Assembly (NCBI RefSeq): GCF_014931605.1
Contig: NZ_CP053382.1
Coordinates: forward strand, 2,852,001-2,916,000
Source of the DNA: Halomonas sp. MCCC 1A13316
GTDB lineage: Bacteria > Pseudomonadota > Gammaproteobacteria > Pseudomonadales > Halomonadaceae
Length of the DNA: 64,000 bases
Direction: 5' to 3'
Of the stretch, positions 1 to 8,534 are shown in pieces (position 1 is the stretch's first letter; each line of letters begins with the position of its first letter). A program made the translations under genes and the position numbers. Below the pieces are notes generated by a model that was not told the origin of the DNA, did not search any database, and was given only the letters and a program-made list of their open reading frames with translations.

Positions 1-95
1 GGCTGCATTGCCTGCTGTTTCCGTCACTTGTCCTCATTCGAAGAAGCTTACCATCTCCCGCTCGCTGGCGGTCTTGGTTCATCGGAGCCGCTTTC

Positions 96-123
96 GTTAA
101 CTTGCTCACACCACTAGGTTGAC
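96..123. promoter_or_regulatory. Candidate biotin-repressor (BirA-like) operator 1
   Basis: GTTAAC at 96-101 and GTTGAC at 118-123 form an imperfect inverted repeat with 16 bases between the half-sites. The right half overlaps the TTGACA hexamer at 119-124. The half-sites resemble those of BirA operators (E. coli GTAAAC/GTTTAC, with 18 bases between these hexamers). The assignment is an inference from half-site similarity and from the position before bioB. Confidence 0.4.
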
Positions 124-146
124 AGAGAGCCATTTTCACGTACGCT
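119..146 (+). promoter_or_regulatory. Candidate bioB promoter
   Basis: A perfect -35 hexamer, TTGACA, lies at 119-124. It is followed after 16 bases by TACGCT at 141-146, a poor -10 with three of six matches. Transcription would start near 153, about 40 bases before the bioB start. The -35 lies inside candidate operator 1 and the start point falls in operator 2, which would suit repression. Confidence 0.4.
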
Positions 147-150
147 CACA

Positions 151-178
151 GTCAACATTCCAAAGTTATCGAGTTGAC
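151..178. promoter_or_regulatory. Candidate biotin-repressor (BirA-like) operator 2
   Basis: GTCAAC at 151-156 and GTTGAC at 173-178 are a perfect 6-base inverted repeat separated by 16 bases, the same spacing as operator 1. It ends 15 bases before the bioB start codon. The matching geometry of the two sites makes chance less likely, but the regulator is inferred. Confidence 0.45.
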
Positions 179-193
179 CAAGAAGGGTCCCTC

Positions 194-1300
194 ATGTCCG
201 ATGCCCAGCACGCCCGCCCGAACGGCCAAACCACTCCCGCTGTCCCCAGGACCCGCCACGACTGGTCGCTGACCGAGATCGAGGCCCTCTTTGCCCTGCC
301 CTTCAATGATCTGCTGTTCCGCGCTCAGCAGGTCCATCGCGCCAACTTCGACGCCAATGCCGTGCAGGTTTCCACCTTGCTGTCGATCAAGACCGGTGCC
401 TGCCCGGAGGACTGCAAGTACTGTCCGCAATCGGGCCACTACGCCACTGGGCTGGGCAAGGAGAAGCTGCTGGAGATCGAGAAGGTGGTGGCCCAGGCCA
501 AGGCCGCCCAGGAAGCCGGCGCCAGCCGCTTCTGCATGGGGGCGGCCTGGCGCAGCCCGCGCGAGAAAGATCTCGCTGTGGTGCTGGAGATGGTCAGCCG
601 GGTCAAGGAACTGGGTCTCGAGACCTGCATGACCCTGGGCATGGTCGACGGCGAGCAGGCAAGCCGCCTGGCCGAGGCCGGCCTCGATTATTACAACCAC
701 AACCTCGACACCTCGCCGGAATACTATGGCGAGATCATTACCACCCGTTCCTACGCCGATCGCCTGGAGACCCTGGCCAACGTACGCGAAGCGGGTATGA
801 AAGTGTGTGCCGGCGGCATACTCGGCATGGGGGAAGCCCCACGCGACCGTGCCGCCTTGCTGCAGCAGTTGGCCCGGCTCGAACCGCATCCCGAATCGGT
901 GCCGATCAATATGCTGGTCAAGGTGCCCGGCACGCCGCTGGAAGACGTGGAGGACCTCGACCCGATCGAGTTCGTGCGAGCCATCGCCGTTGCCCGTATC
1001 CTGATGCCGGCAAGCCATGTGCGACTTTCGGCCGGGCGCGAGCAGATGGACGAGTCGACTCAGGCGCTGGCTTTCTTCGCCGGGGCCAATTCCATCTTCT
1101 ACGGCGACAAGCTACTGACCACCGGCAACCCCCAGGCCACTCGCGACCGTGCCTTGTTCGACAAGCTCGGACTGCATCCCGAGCGGCGCGACACCTGCCA
1201 TGGCGACGACCGGCAGCAGGCTGCGCTCGAAGGTGCCTTGGCACGCCAAAAGAGCCAGGCCCGCAGCGCCGCGCTAGCCTACGACGCCACCCGGGCCTGA
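194..1300 (+). CDS. bioB: Biotin synthase
   Basis: BioB is the radical SAM enzyme that inserts sulfur into dethiobiotin, the last step of biotin synthesis. The protein has 368 residues. The CxxxCxxC cluster motif ([12 protein letters not shown]) places Cys70, Cys74 and Cys77 as ligands of the 4Fe-4S cluster. The YNHNLDTS and AGGI-LGMGE motifs typical of BioB follow. The frame is open back to a TTG at 119, but the ATG at 194 is preceded by AGAAGGG at a proper distance and gives a normal family length, so I chose it. It is the first gene of a tight bioBFHCD group; bioF starts 5 bases after its stop. Confidence 0.97.
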   Translation: MSDAQHARPNGQTTPAVPRTRHDWSLTEIEALFALPFNDLLFRAQQVHRANFDANAVQVSTLLSIKTGACPEDCKYCPQSGHYATGLGKEKLLEIEKVVAQAKAAQEAGASRFCMGAAWRSPREKDLAVVLEMVSRVKELGLETCMTLGMVDGEQASRLAEAGLDYYNHNLDTSPEYYGEIITTRSYADRLETLANVREAGMKVCAGGILGMGEAPRDRAALLQQLARLEPHPESVPINMLVKVPGTPLEDVEDLDPIEFVRAIAVARILMPASHVRLSAGREQMDESTQALAFFAGANSIFYGDKLLTTGNPQATRDRALFDKLGLHPERRDTCHGDDRQQAALEGALARQKSQARSAALAYDATRA

Positions 1301-1305
1301 ACGCG

Positions 1306-2460
1306 ATGTCGCCCCCTCCGCACGCCTGGCATGAGCGTCTCGATGAGGCCGTGGCCTGGCGCCGTGCCCAGGGACTTTGGCGCCAGCGCGGCACGTTCCA
1401 GGCCGGACTGGTCGATTTCGCCGGCAACGATTACCTTGGCCTGGCCGGCGACCCGCGGCTGGCCGAGGCTCAGGCGGCGGGAGCACGCGCCTTCGGCGCC
1501 GGTGCCGGCGCCTCGCACCTGGTCAGTGGCCACCTGGAGGTCCACGAGACCCTCGAGCGACGCCTGGCCGAACTCGTCGGACGCCCCCGCGCCCTGCTCT
1601 TCACTACCGGCTACATGGCCAACCTGGGTACGCTGCAGGCACTGTGCGATAGTCATACCCAAGTCTTTCAGGATCGTCTCAATCACGCCTCCCTGCTTGA
1701 TGGCGCCGGGCTTGCCGGGGCACGCTCGCGGCGTTTCCATCATCGCGACCTCGACGATCTCGACCGCTTGCTCGGCCGGACACCGGGCGATTCGGCCAGG
1801 CTGGTGGTCAGCGACGGCGTGTTCAGCATGGACGGCGATGTGGCCAACATCGGCGGCCTGGCGGAAGTCAGCGCCCGGCACGGTGCCTGGCTGATGATCG
1901 ATGACGCCCACGGGCTGGGCGTCCTCGGCGCCCATGGCGACGGCTGTGTCGGCCGGGCCCATGGCGTCGAGCGGGTCCCGATACTGGTCGGCACTCTGGG
2001 CAAGGCACTGGGCACCGGTGGCGCCTTCGTCGCCGGCAGCGAGCCATTGATCGAATATCTGATCCAGTTTGCCCGCCCCTATGTCTATACCACCGCCCAA
2101 CCACCCGGCGTGGCCGCCGCCACCCTCGCGGCGCTCGACATACTGGCCGCCGAGCCCGAGCGACGCGAGCGCCTGCGCGACACTATCGCCTATTTCCGCC
2201 ACGAGGCAGCGTTGCTCAACCTTCTGCTCGCCGACTCGTTCACTCCTATCCAACCGCTGATCCTCGGCGAGAGCCAGCGTGTTCTGCACTGGGCCGAACA
2301 GCTGCGCCGGGCGGGCTTGCTGGTCGGTGCCATTCGACCGCCCACCGTGCCGTGTGGCGAGGCCCGGCTACGCATCACGCTGCATGCCACCCACGGCCGA
2401 GAGTCCCTGGATCACCTGCTGGAGAATCTGGCTCGCCTGCAAGGAGAGGGAACGAATTGA
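1306..2460 (+). CDS. bioF: 8-amino-7-oxononanoate synthase
   Basis: BioF is a PLP-dependent enzyme that condenses pimeloyl-ACP with L-alanine to give 8-amino-7-oxononanoate (KAPA), the first committed step of the bicyclic ring pathway. The protein has 384 residues, the normal length. The PLP lysine is Lys233 in GTLGKALGTGG, and the cofactor-stacking and phosphate segments (TGYMANLG, DDAHGLGVLG) are present. The ATG at 1306 is just past the bioB stop. The frame is open far upstream within bioB, but that part is a shadow. The stop overlaps the TTG start of bioH, implying coupled translation. Confidence 0.96.
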   Translation: MSPPPHAWHERLDEAVAWRRAQGLWRQRGTFQAGLVDFAGNDYLGLAGDPRLAEAQAAGARAFGAGAGASHLVSGHLEVHETLERRLAELVGRPRALLFTTGYMANLGTLQALCDSHTQVFQDRLNHASLLDGAGLAGARSRRFHHRDLDDLDRLLGRTPGDSARLVVSDGVFSMDGDVANIGGLAEVSARHGAWLMIDDAHGLGVLGAHGDGCVGRAHGVERVPILVGTLGKALGTGGAFVAGSEPLIEYLIQFARPYVYTTAQPPGVAAATLAALDILAAEPERRERLRDTIAYFRHEAALLNLLLADSFTPIQPLILGESQRVLHWAEQLRRAGLLVGAIRPPTVPCGEARLRITLHATHGRESLDHLLENLARLQGEGTN

Positions 2461-3194
2461 CGACGCTGGTCTTGCTCTCCGGCTGGGGCATCGATGCCCG
2501 CATCTGGCAGTCGCTCGCCCCCTATTGGCCAGTCGACGTGGAAGTGCGTACTCCCGACTGGCCGGGCTACGGTGAACGAACACACGACATCCTGCCGACG
2601 ACGCTTCCGGCTCTGGCCGGCAAGATGCGCGACGACCTGCCTTGCGACATCGTCTGGGTCGGCTGGTCGCTCGGTGGCCTGCTGGCCGGCGCGTTGCTGT
2701 CTCATCTGCCGCCTCCCCGCGCCCTGGTGCTGGTGGGAACCGGGCCACGCTTCTGCAGCGAAGACGGCGTCAGGCCTGACAAGCTGGCCATCTTTCGCCG
2801 CGCTTTCGATCGCGACCCACATACCACCTGGCAACACTTCCTGCGCTGGCAGTTGAAGGGGGAGCCTGCTGCGCGCGTAGCACATCGACGCCTGCTCGAT
2901 CTCCAGGGTCGTCACCCCAGCGCTTCCAGCCAGACCCTGGCGACGGGCCTCGATCAACTTGCATGTCTCGACCTCAGCGACGTACTTGCCAGGCCGCCCT
3001 GCCCGATCTATCGACTCGCCGGTGAACGGGACAGGCTGATGGGAAAGGCGGCACGCCAGGTGGCCGACCGGATTCTCACCGATAGCGGCCACTGCCCGAT
3101 GCTGTCGCGCCCGGATGCCCTGGCAAATCACCTCGTCGAGCTGGCGCGCGAGAGTGATCTCGACCACATCGGACAGGAGCAGAGCGTCTCATGA
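2457..3194 (+). CDS. bioH: Pimeloyl-ACP methyl ester carboxylesterase
   Basis: BioH removes the methyl ester from pimeloyl-ACP methyl ester, releasing pimeloyl-ACP for BioF. This is an alpha/beta hydrolase of 245 residues. The nucleophile elbow is GWSLGG with Ser71, and the C-terminal SGHCPMLSRP supplies the catalytic His. I placed the start at the TTG at 2457, which overlaps the bioF stop, because it has a strong AAGGAGAGGG site seven bases upstream and the mature protein begins right at the first beta strand (TLVLLSGWG). The upstream ATG at 2352 would only add translated bioF sequence. The 3' end overlaps bioC by four bases. Confidence 0.92.
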   Translation: MTTLVLLSGWGIDARIWQSLAPYWPVDVEVRTPDWPGYGERTHDILPTTLPALAGKMRDDLPCDIVWVGWSLGGLLAGALLSHLPPPRALVLVGTGPRFCSEDGVRPDKLAIFRRAFDRDPHTTWQHFLRWQLKGEPAARVAHRRLLDLQGRHPSASSQTLATGLDQLACLDLSDVLARPPCPIYRLAGERDRLMGKAARQVADRILTDSGHCPMLSRPDALANHLVELARESDLDHIGQEQSVS

Positions 3195-4003
3195 CCCCCT
3201 GCACCGTGCACACCTCAATCGGCCTTGAGGCAAGCACGCCAAGCGTGTGGCGGCGACACGTTGCCCGAGCGTTTTCCCGAGCGTCGGGCCAGTACACCCG
3301 CCTGGCCCAGGCTCAGCAGCAGATGGGCGAAGCGCTCTGGCCACTGCTGCCTGATCGAGCTGATTGCGTGCTCGACCTGGGCTGCGGCCCCGGACACTGG
3401 GGCCGACGCCTGGCGTCCCGCTTCGGTCCGGACTGCCGAGTGCTTGGGCTCGACCTGGCCCCGGGGATGCTCGACATTGCCCGTCGCGAAGCCCCGGGTA
3501 GCTGCGACTGGCTGTGTGCCGACGCCACCGCCCTGCCCCTCGCGTGTGGGCAGGTGGATCTGGTGTTTTCCAACTTGGCCATCCAGTGGTGCCTGGACCT
3601 CGACGCCGTGATGGCGGAACTCTACCGGGTGCTGCGCCCCGGTGGCCGTGCCGTGATCAACAGTCTGGGGCCCGCCACCCTGCAGGAGGTCGGCCACGCC
3701 TGGTCGTCACCTGACGCCTTGCTCGACTTCCGTTCGCGGGACGGGCATCTAGCCAGCGCACGCCTGGCCGGCTTCCTCAATGCCCAGTGCAACGACGTCG
3801 CCGAGCGCTTCTTCTACCCCGACCTGACGGCAGTGATGGCCTCGATCAAGGGAGTCGGTGCCCAGACGCCGCGCCCCGCTGCCCGCCTCACCCGCTCCGA
3901 TCTGGCCTGTGCCAAGCGCCGCTACGAGTCGCTGCGCGAGCCTGCGGGGCTGCCGGTCAGCTATCAGCGACTAACCTTGGTGCTCGACAAGGAGCCGACA
4001 TGA
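3191..4003 (+). CDS. bioC: Malonyl-ACP O-methyltransferase
   Basis: BioC methylates malonyl-ACP with S-adenosylmethionine, disguising it as a fatty acid synthesis primer so that the pimelate chain can be built. The protein has 270 residues. SAM-binding motif I is VLDLGCGPGHWG, followed by LGLDLAPGML (motif II region) and LPLACGQVDLVFSNLAIQW. The start overlaps the bioH stop (ATGA) and has an AGGAGC site. The C-terminal half, about residues 180-270, is the BioC-specific lid region. The stop overlaps the bioD start. BioC and BioH side by side show that this organism uses the E. coli type pimelate route. Confidence 0.94.
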   Translation: MTPCTVHTSIGLEASTPSVWRRHVARAFSRASGQYTRLAQAQQQMGEALWPLLPDRADCVLDLGCGPGHWGRRLASRFGPDCRVLGLDLAPGMLDIARREAPGSCDWLCADATALPLACGQVDLVFSNLAIQWCLDLDAVMAELYRVLRPGGRAVINSLGPATLQEVGHAWSSPDALLDFRSRDGHLASARLAGFLNAQCNDVAERFFYPDLTAVMASIKGVGAQTPRPAARLTRSDLACAKRRYESLREPAGLPVSYQRLTLVLDKEPT

Positions 4004-4701
4004 CCCGTTATTTCGTGACCGGCACCGATACCGATGCCGGCAAGACTCTCGTCACTGCCGGCATGCTGGCGCTGGCCCGCTCACGAGGCCTGACCACCCT
4101 GGGACTCAAGCCCATTGCTTCGGGATGCCGCCGTACCGAGGCCGGGCTGCGTAACGACGATGCCCTCGCTCTGCTGGCACGCAGCGTGCCGTCAGTATTC
4201 TACGAACAGGTCAACCCATTCGCTTTCGAGCCCGCTATCGCCCCACACCTGGCCGCCGCTCAAGCTAGCGTGAATATCGACCTTGCCCAGCTCTACGAGC
4301 ATGTCGCACCGCTGCTGGACGAACCTCGCGACCTCGTTCTCATCGAGGGCGCCGGCGGCTGGCGCGTGCCTCTCAACGACAGCGAAGATCTCACCGGCTT
4401 GGCGCTGCACCTGCACCTGCCGGTGATCCTGGTGGTCGGCCTCAAGCTCGGCTGCCTCAACCATGCGCGCTTGACGGCCGAAGCCATACGTGCGGATGGG
4501 GGAAGACTTGCCGGCTGGGTCGGCAACCTGCTCGATGCCGACTTCGCCCGTGACGCCTCGCTCTATGCCGACAATCTGGCCACGCTGCAGCGCACCCTTG
4601 GGGCACCCTGCCTCGGCGTAGTGCCACGCCTGCGCCGAGTTGGCGCAGCCAGGCGGCCAGAAGCCGCGGTTCCCTACCTCGAGCTACCCGAAGGCGATTG
4701 A
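4000..4701 (+). CDS. bioD: Dethiobiotin synthetase
   Basis: BioD closes the ureido ring, turning 7,8-diaminononanoate plus CO2 and ATP into dethiobiotin. The protein has 233 residues. The N-terminal ATP-binding loop is GTDTDAGKT at residues 8-16, and IEGAGGWRVPL is the conserved BioD segment that lines the active site. The chosen ATG overlaps the bioC stop (ATGA) with GGAG upstream; the longer open frame from 3787 lies inside bioC. The last codons carry the -35 element of the following tRNA promoter. Confidence 0.95.
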   Translation: MTRYFVTGTDTDAGKTLVTAGMLALARSRGLTTLGLKPIASGCRRTEAGLRNDDALALLARSVPSVFYEQVNPFAFEPAIAPHLAAAQASVNIDLAQLYEHVAPLLDEPRDLVLIEGAGGWRVPLNDSEDLTGLALHLHLPVILVVGLKLGCLNHARLTAEAIRADGGRLAGWVGNLLDADFARDASLYADNLATLQRTLGAPCLGVVPRLRRVGAARRPEAAVPYLELPEGD

Positions 4702-4725
4702 CTTGCGACCGAGGGTCCGTACAAT
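4698..4725 (+). promoter_or_regulatory. Promoter of tRNA-Leu, embedded in the end of bioD
   Basis: TTGACT at 4698-4703 and TACAAT at 4720-4725 are separated by 16 bases. Each hexamer matches the sigma-70 consensus at five of six positions. The -35 includes the bioD stop codon. The predicted start, near 4733, is about 13 bases before the mature tRNA, leaving a short 5' leader for RNase P to remove. Confidence 0.75.
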
Positions 4726-4745
4726 GTGGACGCCTGCCCAGCCCT

Positions 4746-4830
<85 letters not shown>

Positions 4831-4923
4831 TCACGGCTCGTTCTTGCCTCGCTTCGTGGCCCTCTCCGGCTCACATCATCTTCAGTTTTCCTCACGACGG
4901 CGCCTCATCGCCGCCGCACAGAA

Positions 4924-4940
4924 GTGTGCCTGCTGCACAC
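4924..4940 (+). other. Small hairpin in the bioA leader
   Basis: GTGTGC at 4924-4929 pairs with GCACAC at 4935-4940 around a 5-base loop. It has no T-run, so it is not an intrinsic terminator. No clear sigma-70 promoter is seen in 4831-4976, so bioA may depend on read-through from the tRNA or bio promoters. Confidence 0.35.
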
Positions 4941-4976
4941 CCTCGCACCCCGTTCATTCGCATCCACGGAGGCATG

Positions 4977-6242
4977 ATGGCATCCCCCGTCTGGCATCCC
5001 TATGCCCACCTGCTCACTCAACAAGACGCTCCCAAGGTCATCGGCGGCAAAGGCGCTCGCTTCACCCTTGAGGACGGCGAGGCGCTGCTCGACGCTACCT
5101 GCTCGTGGTGGTGCATGATCCACGGCTATGCGCACCCGCGCCTGGTAGCGGCCATCAAGGAACAGGCCGACTCTCTGTGTCATGTGATGCTGGGCGGCCT
5201 CACCCATGATCCCGCTGACCGCCTGGCGCGCGAACTGGTTAGAGTCACGCCGCCCGGGCTCGAGCACGTGTTCTTCTCCGATAGCGGCTCGGTGGGCATG
5301 GAAGTGGCCATGAAAATGGCGGTGCAGTACCACCATTTATGCGGCAAACCCGGCAAGCACCGCATGCTGTCGCTGATGAAGGCCTACCATGGCGACACCA
5401 GCGGCTGCATGGCGGTGTGCGACCCCGAGGAGGGCATGCACAGCCTGTTCTCCGGCTATCTGCCCCGCCATCACTTTTCCCCGGCTCCCACCGCCCCTTA
5501 CGACGCCGAGCCCGCTGCCGTCGGGCAGGACCTCGCCACCCTGCGCAAGGTGCTCGAACAGCACCATCATGAGATCGCCGCGCTGCTGATGGAGCCGCTG
5601 TTGCAGGCCGCCGGCGGTCTCAACATGACTTCGCCGCTCTACCTCAAGGGCGCACGTGAACTGTGCGACGAATTCGACGTACTGCTTGTGTTCGACGAGG
5701 TAGCCACCGGCTTTGGCCGCACCGGCAAGCTGTTTGCCGCCGACCACGCCGAAGTGACGCCGGACATCATGGTGCTCTCAAAGGGACTGACCGGCGGCTA
5801 CCTGGGCCATGCAGCAACCCTTGCCACCGGCCGCGTTCACGATGCCTTCATCGGCAGCACACCACAGCACGCCTTCATGCATGGCCCCACCTTCATGGGC
5901 AACCCCCTGGCCTGCCGCGTGGCGCTGGAAAGCCTCGCCGTGTTCGAGGAAGAGAATTATCTGGACAAGATCGCCGTGCTCAACCGCGTGCTGCGCGAAG
6001 AATTGCAGGAAGACCCGGCACTTCGCAGTCACCCTCGGGTGCGTGACATCCGGGTACTGGGCGCTACCGCCGTCATCGAGGTCAACGATGCCAAAGACCT
6101 CGCGGGCGTCGCGGCATTTGCTCGCGCCCGTGGTGTCTGGCTGCGCCCTTTCGGCCGCTGGCTCTACACGATGCCCGCCTATATCACGTCATGCGAGGAG
6201 ATGCGCAGCATTACCCAGACGATGAAGGCGTGGTTCGCCTGA
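4977..6242 (+). CDS. bioA: Adenosylmethionine-8-amino-7-oxononanoate aminotransferase
   Basis: BioA transfers the amino group of S-adenosylmethionine to KAPA, giving 7,8-diaminononanoate, the BioD substrate. It is a class III PLP aminotransferase of 421 residues. The PLP lysine is Lys269 in MVLSKGLTGG, and the Asp that pairs with the PLP ring nitrogen is in LLVFDEVATGFGRTG. The family N-terminal signature HPYA and the CSWWCMIHGYAHP segment are intact. Two ATGs lie at 4974 and 4977 after ACGGAGG; the second has the better spacing. The frame stays open back through the tRNA to 4698, which cannot be coding. It is the only biotin gene here separated from bioBFHCD. Confidence 0.96.
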   Translation: MASPVWHPYAHLLTQQDAPKVIGGKGARFTLEDGEALLDATCSWWCMIHGYAHPRLVAAIKEQADSLCHVMLGGLTHDPADRLARELVRVTPPGLEHVFFSDSGSVGMEVAMKMAVQYHHLCGKPGKHRMLSLMKAYHGDTSGCMAVCDPEEGMHSLFSGYLPRHHFSPAPTAPYDAEPAAVGQDLATLRKVLEQHHHEIAALLMEPLLQAAGGLNMTSPLYLKGARELCDEFDVLLVFDEVATGFGRTGKLFAADHAEVTPDIMVLSKGLTGGYLGHAATLATGRVHDAFIGSTPQHAFMHGPTFMGNPLACRVALESLAVFEEENYLDKIAVLNRVLREELQEDPALRSHPRVRDIRVLGATAVIEVNDAKDLAGVAAFARARGVWLRPFGRWLYTMPAYITSCEEMRSITQTMKAWFA

Positions 6243-6246
6243 AAGA

Positions 6247-6277
6247 AAACGCCGCCCTCATGGAGGGCGGCGCTTTT
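6247..6277. terminator. Bidirectional terminator between bioA and lpxC
   Basis: GCCGCCCTC (6251-6259) pairs with GAGGGCGGC (6263-6271) around a 3-base loop; C6250 and G6272 extend the stem to 10 bp. A-rich sequence lies on the left and TTTT on the right, so the hairpin can end both plus-strand bioA and minus-strand lpxC transcripts. Confidence 0.9.
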
Positions 6278-6308
6278 CACTTCGCCAATGCAGTCGATCG
6301 CCGGCTCA

Positions 6309-7220
6309 TCAGGCCATGATAGGCTGGGCGTAGGAGATCGGAGCCAGCTCGCGCTCGTTCTCGAAGGTAACGATCTCGTAGGCATCGGGCTGGGCCAGCA
6401 GTGCCCGGCATAGCTGATTATTCAACGCATGCCCCGATTTCACGCCGCGGAACTCGCCGATCAGGCTATGCCCCAGCAAATAGAGATCGCCGATGGCATC
6501 GAGTACCTTGTGCTTGACGAACTCGTCTTCATAGCGCAGCCCGCCCTCGTTGACGATACGGTACTCGTCGACGACGATAGCATTGTCGAGGCTGCCGCCC
6601 AGCGCCAGGTTATTGGCGCGCAGGTGTTCGAGATCACGCATGAAGCCGAAGGTTCTGGCGCGTGAAACTTCCTTGACGAAGGAGGTCGTGGAGAAATCCA
6701 CTACTGCGGTCTGCTTCTGATCCTCGAACACCGGATGATCGAATTCAATGGCGAACGTCACCTTGAAGCCTTGATGCGGCAGGAAGCGTGCTTCCTTGCC
6801 GTCATCCTGCACCACCACCTCACGCTTGATGCGGATGAACTTCTTGGCAGCTTCCTGTTCGGCGATGCCTGCCGACTGGATCAGGAACACGAAAGGACCG
6901 GCGCTACCATCCATGATCGGCACTTCGGGCGCGCTGAGGTCGATATAGGCATTGTCGATCCCCAGGCCAGCCAGTGCGGACATGAGATGTTCCACGGTTG
7001 CCACCTTGACGTCACTTCGCGAGAGCGCGGTGCACAGGGTGGTGTCGGTGACCAGGGCAGCGCTGGCCGGCACCTGTACCTCGGGATCCAGGTCCGTACG
7101 CACGAACACGATTCCGGTATTCACCGGGGCCGGACGCAAGGTCAGGTACACCTTCTTCCCGGAATGAAGGCCAACGCCAGTGGCGCGGATGGTGTTTTGC
7201 AGGGTGCGTTGTCTGATCAT
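6309..7220 (-). CDS. lpxC: UDP-3-O-acyl-N-acetylglucosamine deacetylase
   Basis: LpxC is the zinc-dependent deacetylase that commits UDP-GlcNAc derivatives to lipid A synthesis. The protein has 303 residues, the usual length. It begins with [21 protein letters not shown], here quoted from its recognisable first residues, and contains [16 protein letters not shown] with the zinc-ligand His; the C-terminal [15 protein letters not shown] and GHALNN segments carry further zinc and catalytic residues. It is the last gene of the dcw cluster as in Pseudomonas and E. coli, but with its own promoter-like sequence in the 111-base gap after ftsZ. In many gammaproteobacteria LpxC amount is set by proteolysis; nothing in the sequence tests that. 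Confidence 0.97.
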   Translation of the reverse strand: MIRQRTLQNTIRATGVGLHSGKKVYLTLRPAPVNTGIVFVRTDLDPEVQVPASAALVTDTTLCTALSRSDVKVATVEHLMSALAGLGIDNAYIDLSAPEVPIMDGSAGPFVFLIQSAGIAEQEAAKKFIRIKREVVVQDDGKEARFLPHQGFKVTFAIEFDHPVFEDQKQTAVVDFSTTSFVKEVSRARTFGFMRDLEHLRANNLALGGSLDNAIVVDEYRIVNEGGLRYEDEFVKHKVLDAIGDLYLLGHSLIGEFRGVKSGHALNNQLCRALLAQPDAYEIVTFENERELAPISYAQPIMA

Positions 7221-7260
7221 GGGCAGTAGCCAGGCCGTTGTAAGTTATCAAACACCGTTC

Positions 7261-7289
7261 ACTATAACACCGAACGAGTGTTTCAACAA
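7261..7289 (-). promoter_or_regulatory. Candidate lpxC promoter
   Basis: On the minus strand TTGTTG (7289-7284) and TATAGT (7266-7261) are 17 bases apart. The -10 matches five of six consensus positions, the -35 three of six. The -10 lies 41 bases before the lpxC ATG, in the only sizeable gap at the end of the cluster. Confidence 0.55.
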
Positions 7290-7331
7290 AAAAACATCTC
7301 CTGGCCCTGCCTATGCTCGCAATAGCTTCTG

Positions 7332-8501
7332 TCAATCGGCTTGACGACGCAGGAAGGCCGGGATATCGAGGTAATCATCCAATTCCTGAGGCGAGCGACG
7401 CTTTTCCGGCTGCGGCTTGACCGCCTCCTGAGGCTCGGCCTTGGGCATGGCACTCTGCTGGCGCATGGCCGGCTGCGCACGCTGACGATACTCGCTACCC
7501 TCGTTGCGCTTGGCGGTTTCGCGCCCAGCCGCCTTGACCTGGCGCCCCTCGAGGCCTGCGGCCACGACGGTAACCCGCAGCTCGTCGGTCATGTCCATGT
7601 CGATCGAGGTACCCACGACGATGGTTGCGTCCTGCGAGGCGAACTCCTGAACCGTAGCGCCGACGTCATTGAATTCGCCGATCGACAGGTCCGGGCCGGC
7701 CGTGATGTTGACCAGGATTCCACGCGCGCCGTGCAGGTCGATGTCCTCCAGCAGCGGGCTGCGGATGGCTTTTTCTGCGGCTTCGCGAGCGCGGTTCTCA
7801 CCAGTGGCACCACCGGTGCCCATCATCGCCATGCCCATCTCGGACATCACGGTGCGCACGTCGGCGAAGTCGACGTTGATGATGCCGGGACTGGTGATCA
7901 GCTCGGCGATCCCCTGCACGGCACCCAGCAGCACGTCATTCGCGGCACTGAAGGCGGTTAACAGGCTGGCGTTCTTGCCCAGCACCGAGAGCAGCTTCTC
8001 GTTGGGAATGGTGATCAGGGAGTCGACGTGCTCCGACAGTTCCCTCATGCCCTCTTCGGCCACGCGCATGCGCTTCGGCCCTTCGAAGGGGAACGGACGA
8101 GTGACGACGGCCACGGTAAGGATGCCGAGTTCCTTCGCCACCTGGGCCACGACCGGCGCGCCGCCGGTGCCGGTACCACCGCCCATGCCTGCGGTGATGA
8201 AGACCATGTCGGCGCCGCTGATCAGCTCGGCGATGCGCTCACGATCCTCCATCGCGGCCTGGCGACCCACGTCGGGGTTGGCCCCGGCGCCCAGGCCTTT
8301 GGTGATCTCGTTGCCAAGCTGGAGCACGGTCTTGGCGGCCACCCGCTTGAGCGCTTGGGCGTCCGTGTTGGCGCAGATGAACTCGACGCCTTCGATATTG
8401 CTCTCGACCATGTGATTGACGGCGTTGCCACCGCCGCCACCTACGCCGACGACCTTGATGACCGCACTGCTCGAGGGTGCGCTATCTACCAGTTCGAACA
8501 T
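7332..8501 (-). CDS. ftsZ: Cell division protein FtsZ (tubulin-like GTPase)
   Basis: FtsZ polymerises with GTP into the ring that marks the division site and recruits the other division proteins. The 389-residue protein has the nucleotide-binding [11 protein letters not shown] near residue 20, the tubulin signature [10 protein letters not shown] at residues 107-116, and the T7 synergy loop [12 protein letters not shown] variable linker follows from about residue 320, and the conserved C-terminal peptide [15 protein letters not shown] binds FtsA and ZipA. The start has an AGGAGA site. ftsA lies 33 bases upstream. Confidence 0.98.
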   Translation of the reverse strand: MFELVDSAPSSSAVIKVVGVGGGGGNAVNHMVESNIEGVEFICANTDAQALKRVAAKTVLQLGNEITKGLGAGANPDVGRQAAMEDRERIAELISGADMVFITAGMGGGTGTGGAPVVAQVAKELGILTVAVVTRPFPFEGPKRMRVAEEGMRELSEHVDSLITIPNEKLLSVLGKNASLLTAFSAANDVLLGAVQGIAELITSPGIINVDFADVRTVMSEMGMAMMGTGGATGENRAREAAEKAIRSPLLEDIDLHGARGILVNITAGPDLSIGEFNDVGATVQEFASQDATIVVGTSIDMDMTDELRVTVVAAGLEGRQVKAAGRETAKRNEGSEYRQRAQPAMRQQSAMPKAEPQEAVKPQPEKRRSPQELDDYLDIPAFLRRQAD

Positions 8502-8534
8502 AAGCCCCGTCTCCTGGACCGCGCCGCGGCCCTA

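Larger units (their letters stand above)
1..193. other. Leader region upstream of bioB
   Basis: No convincing gene is visible here. The segment holds the candidate bioB promoter and two inverted repeats described separately. On the minus strand a reading frame is open from an ATG at 37 to the window edge, but it is only 12 codons long, has no ribosome binding site, and cannot be judged. Confidence 0.6.

Noticed and set aside
1..37. A possible gene running off the left edge on the minus strand (ATG at 37)
   Set aside because: Only 12 codons are visible and there is no ribosome site. A comF-like gene is sometimes divergent from bioB, but nothing here identifies it.
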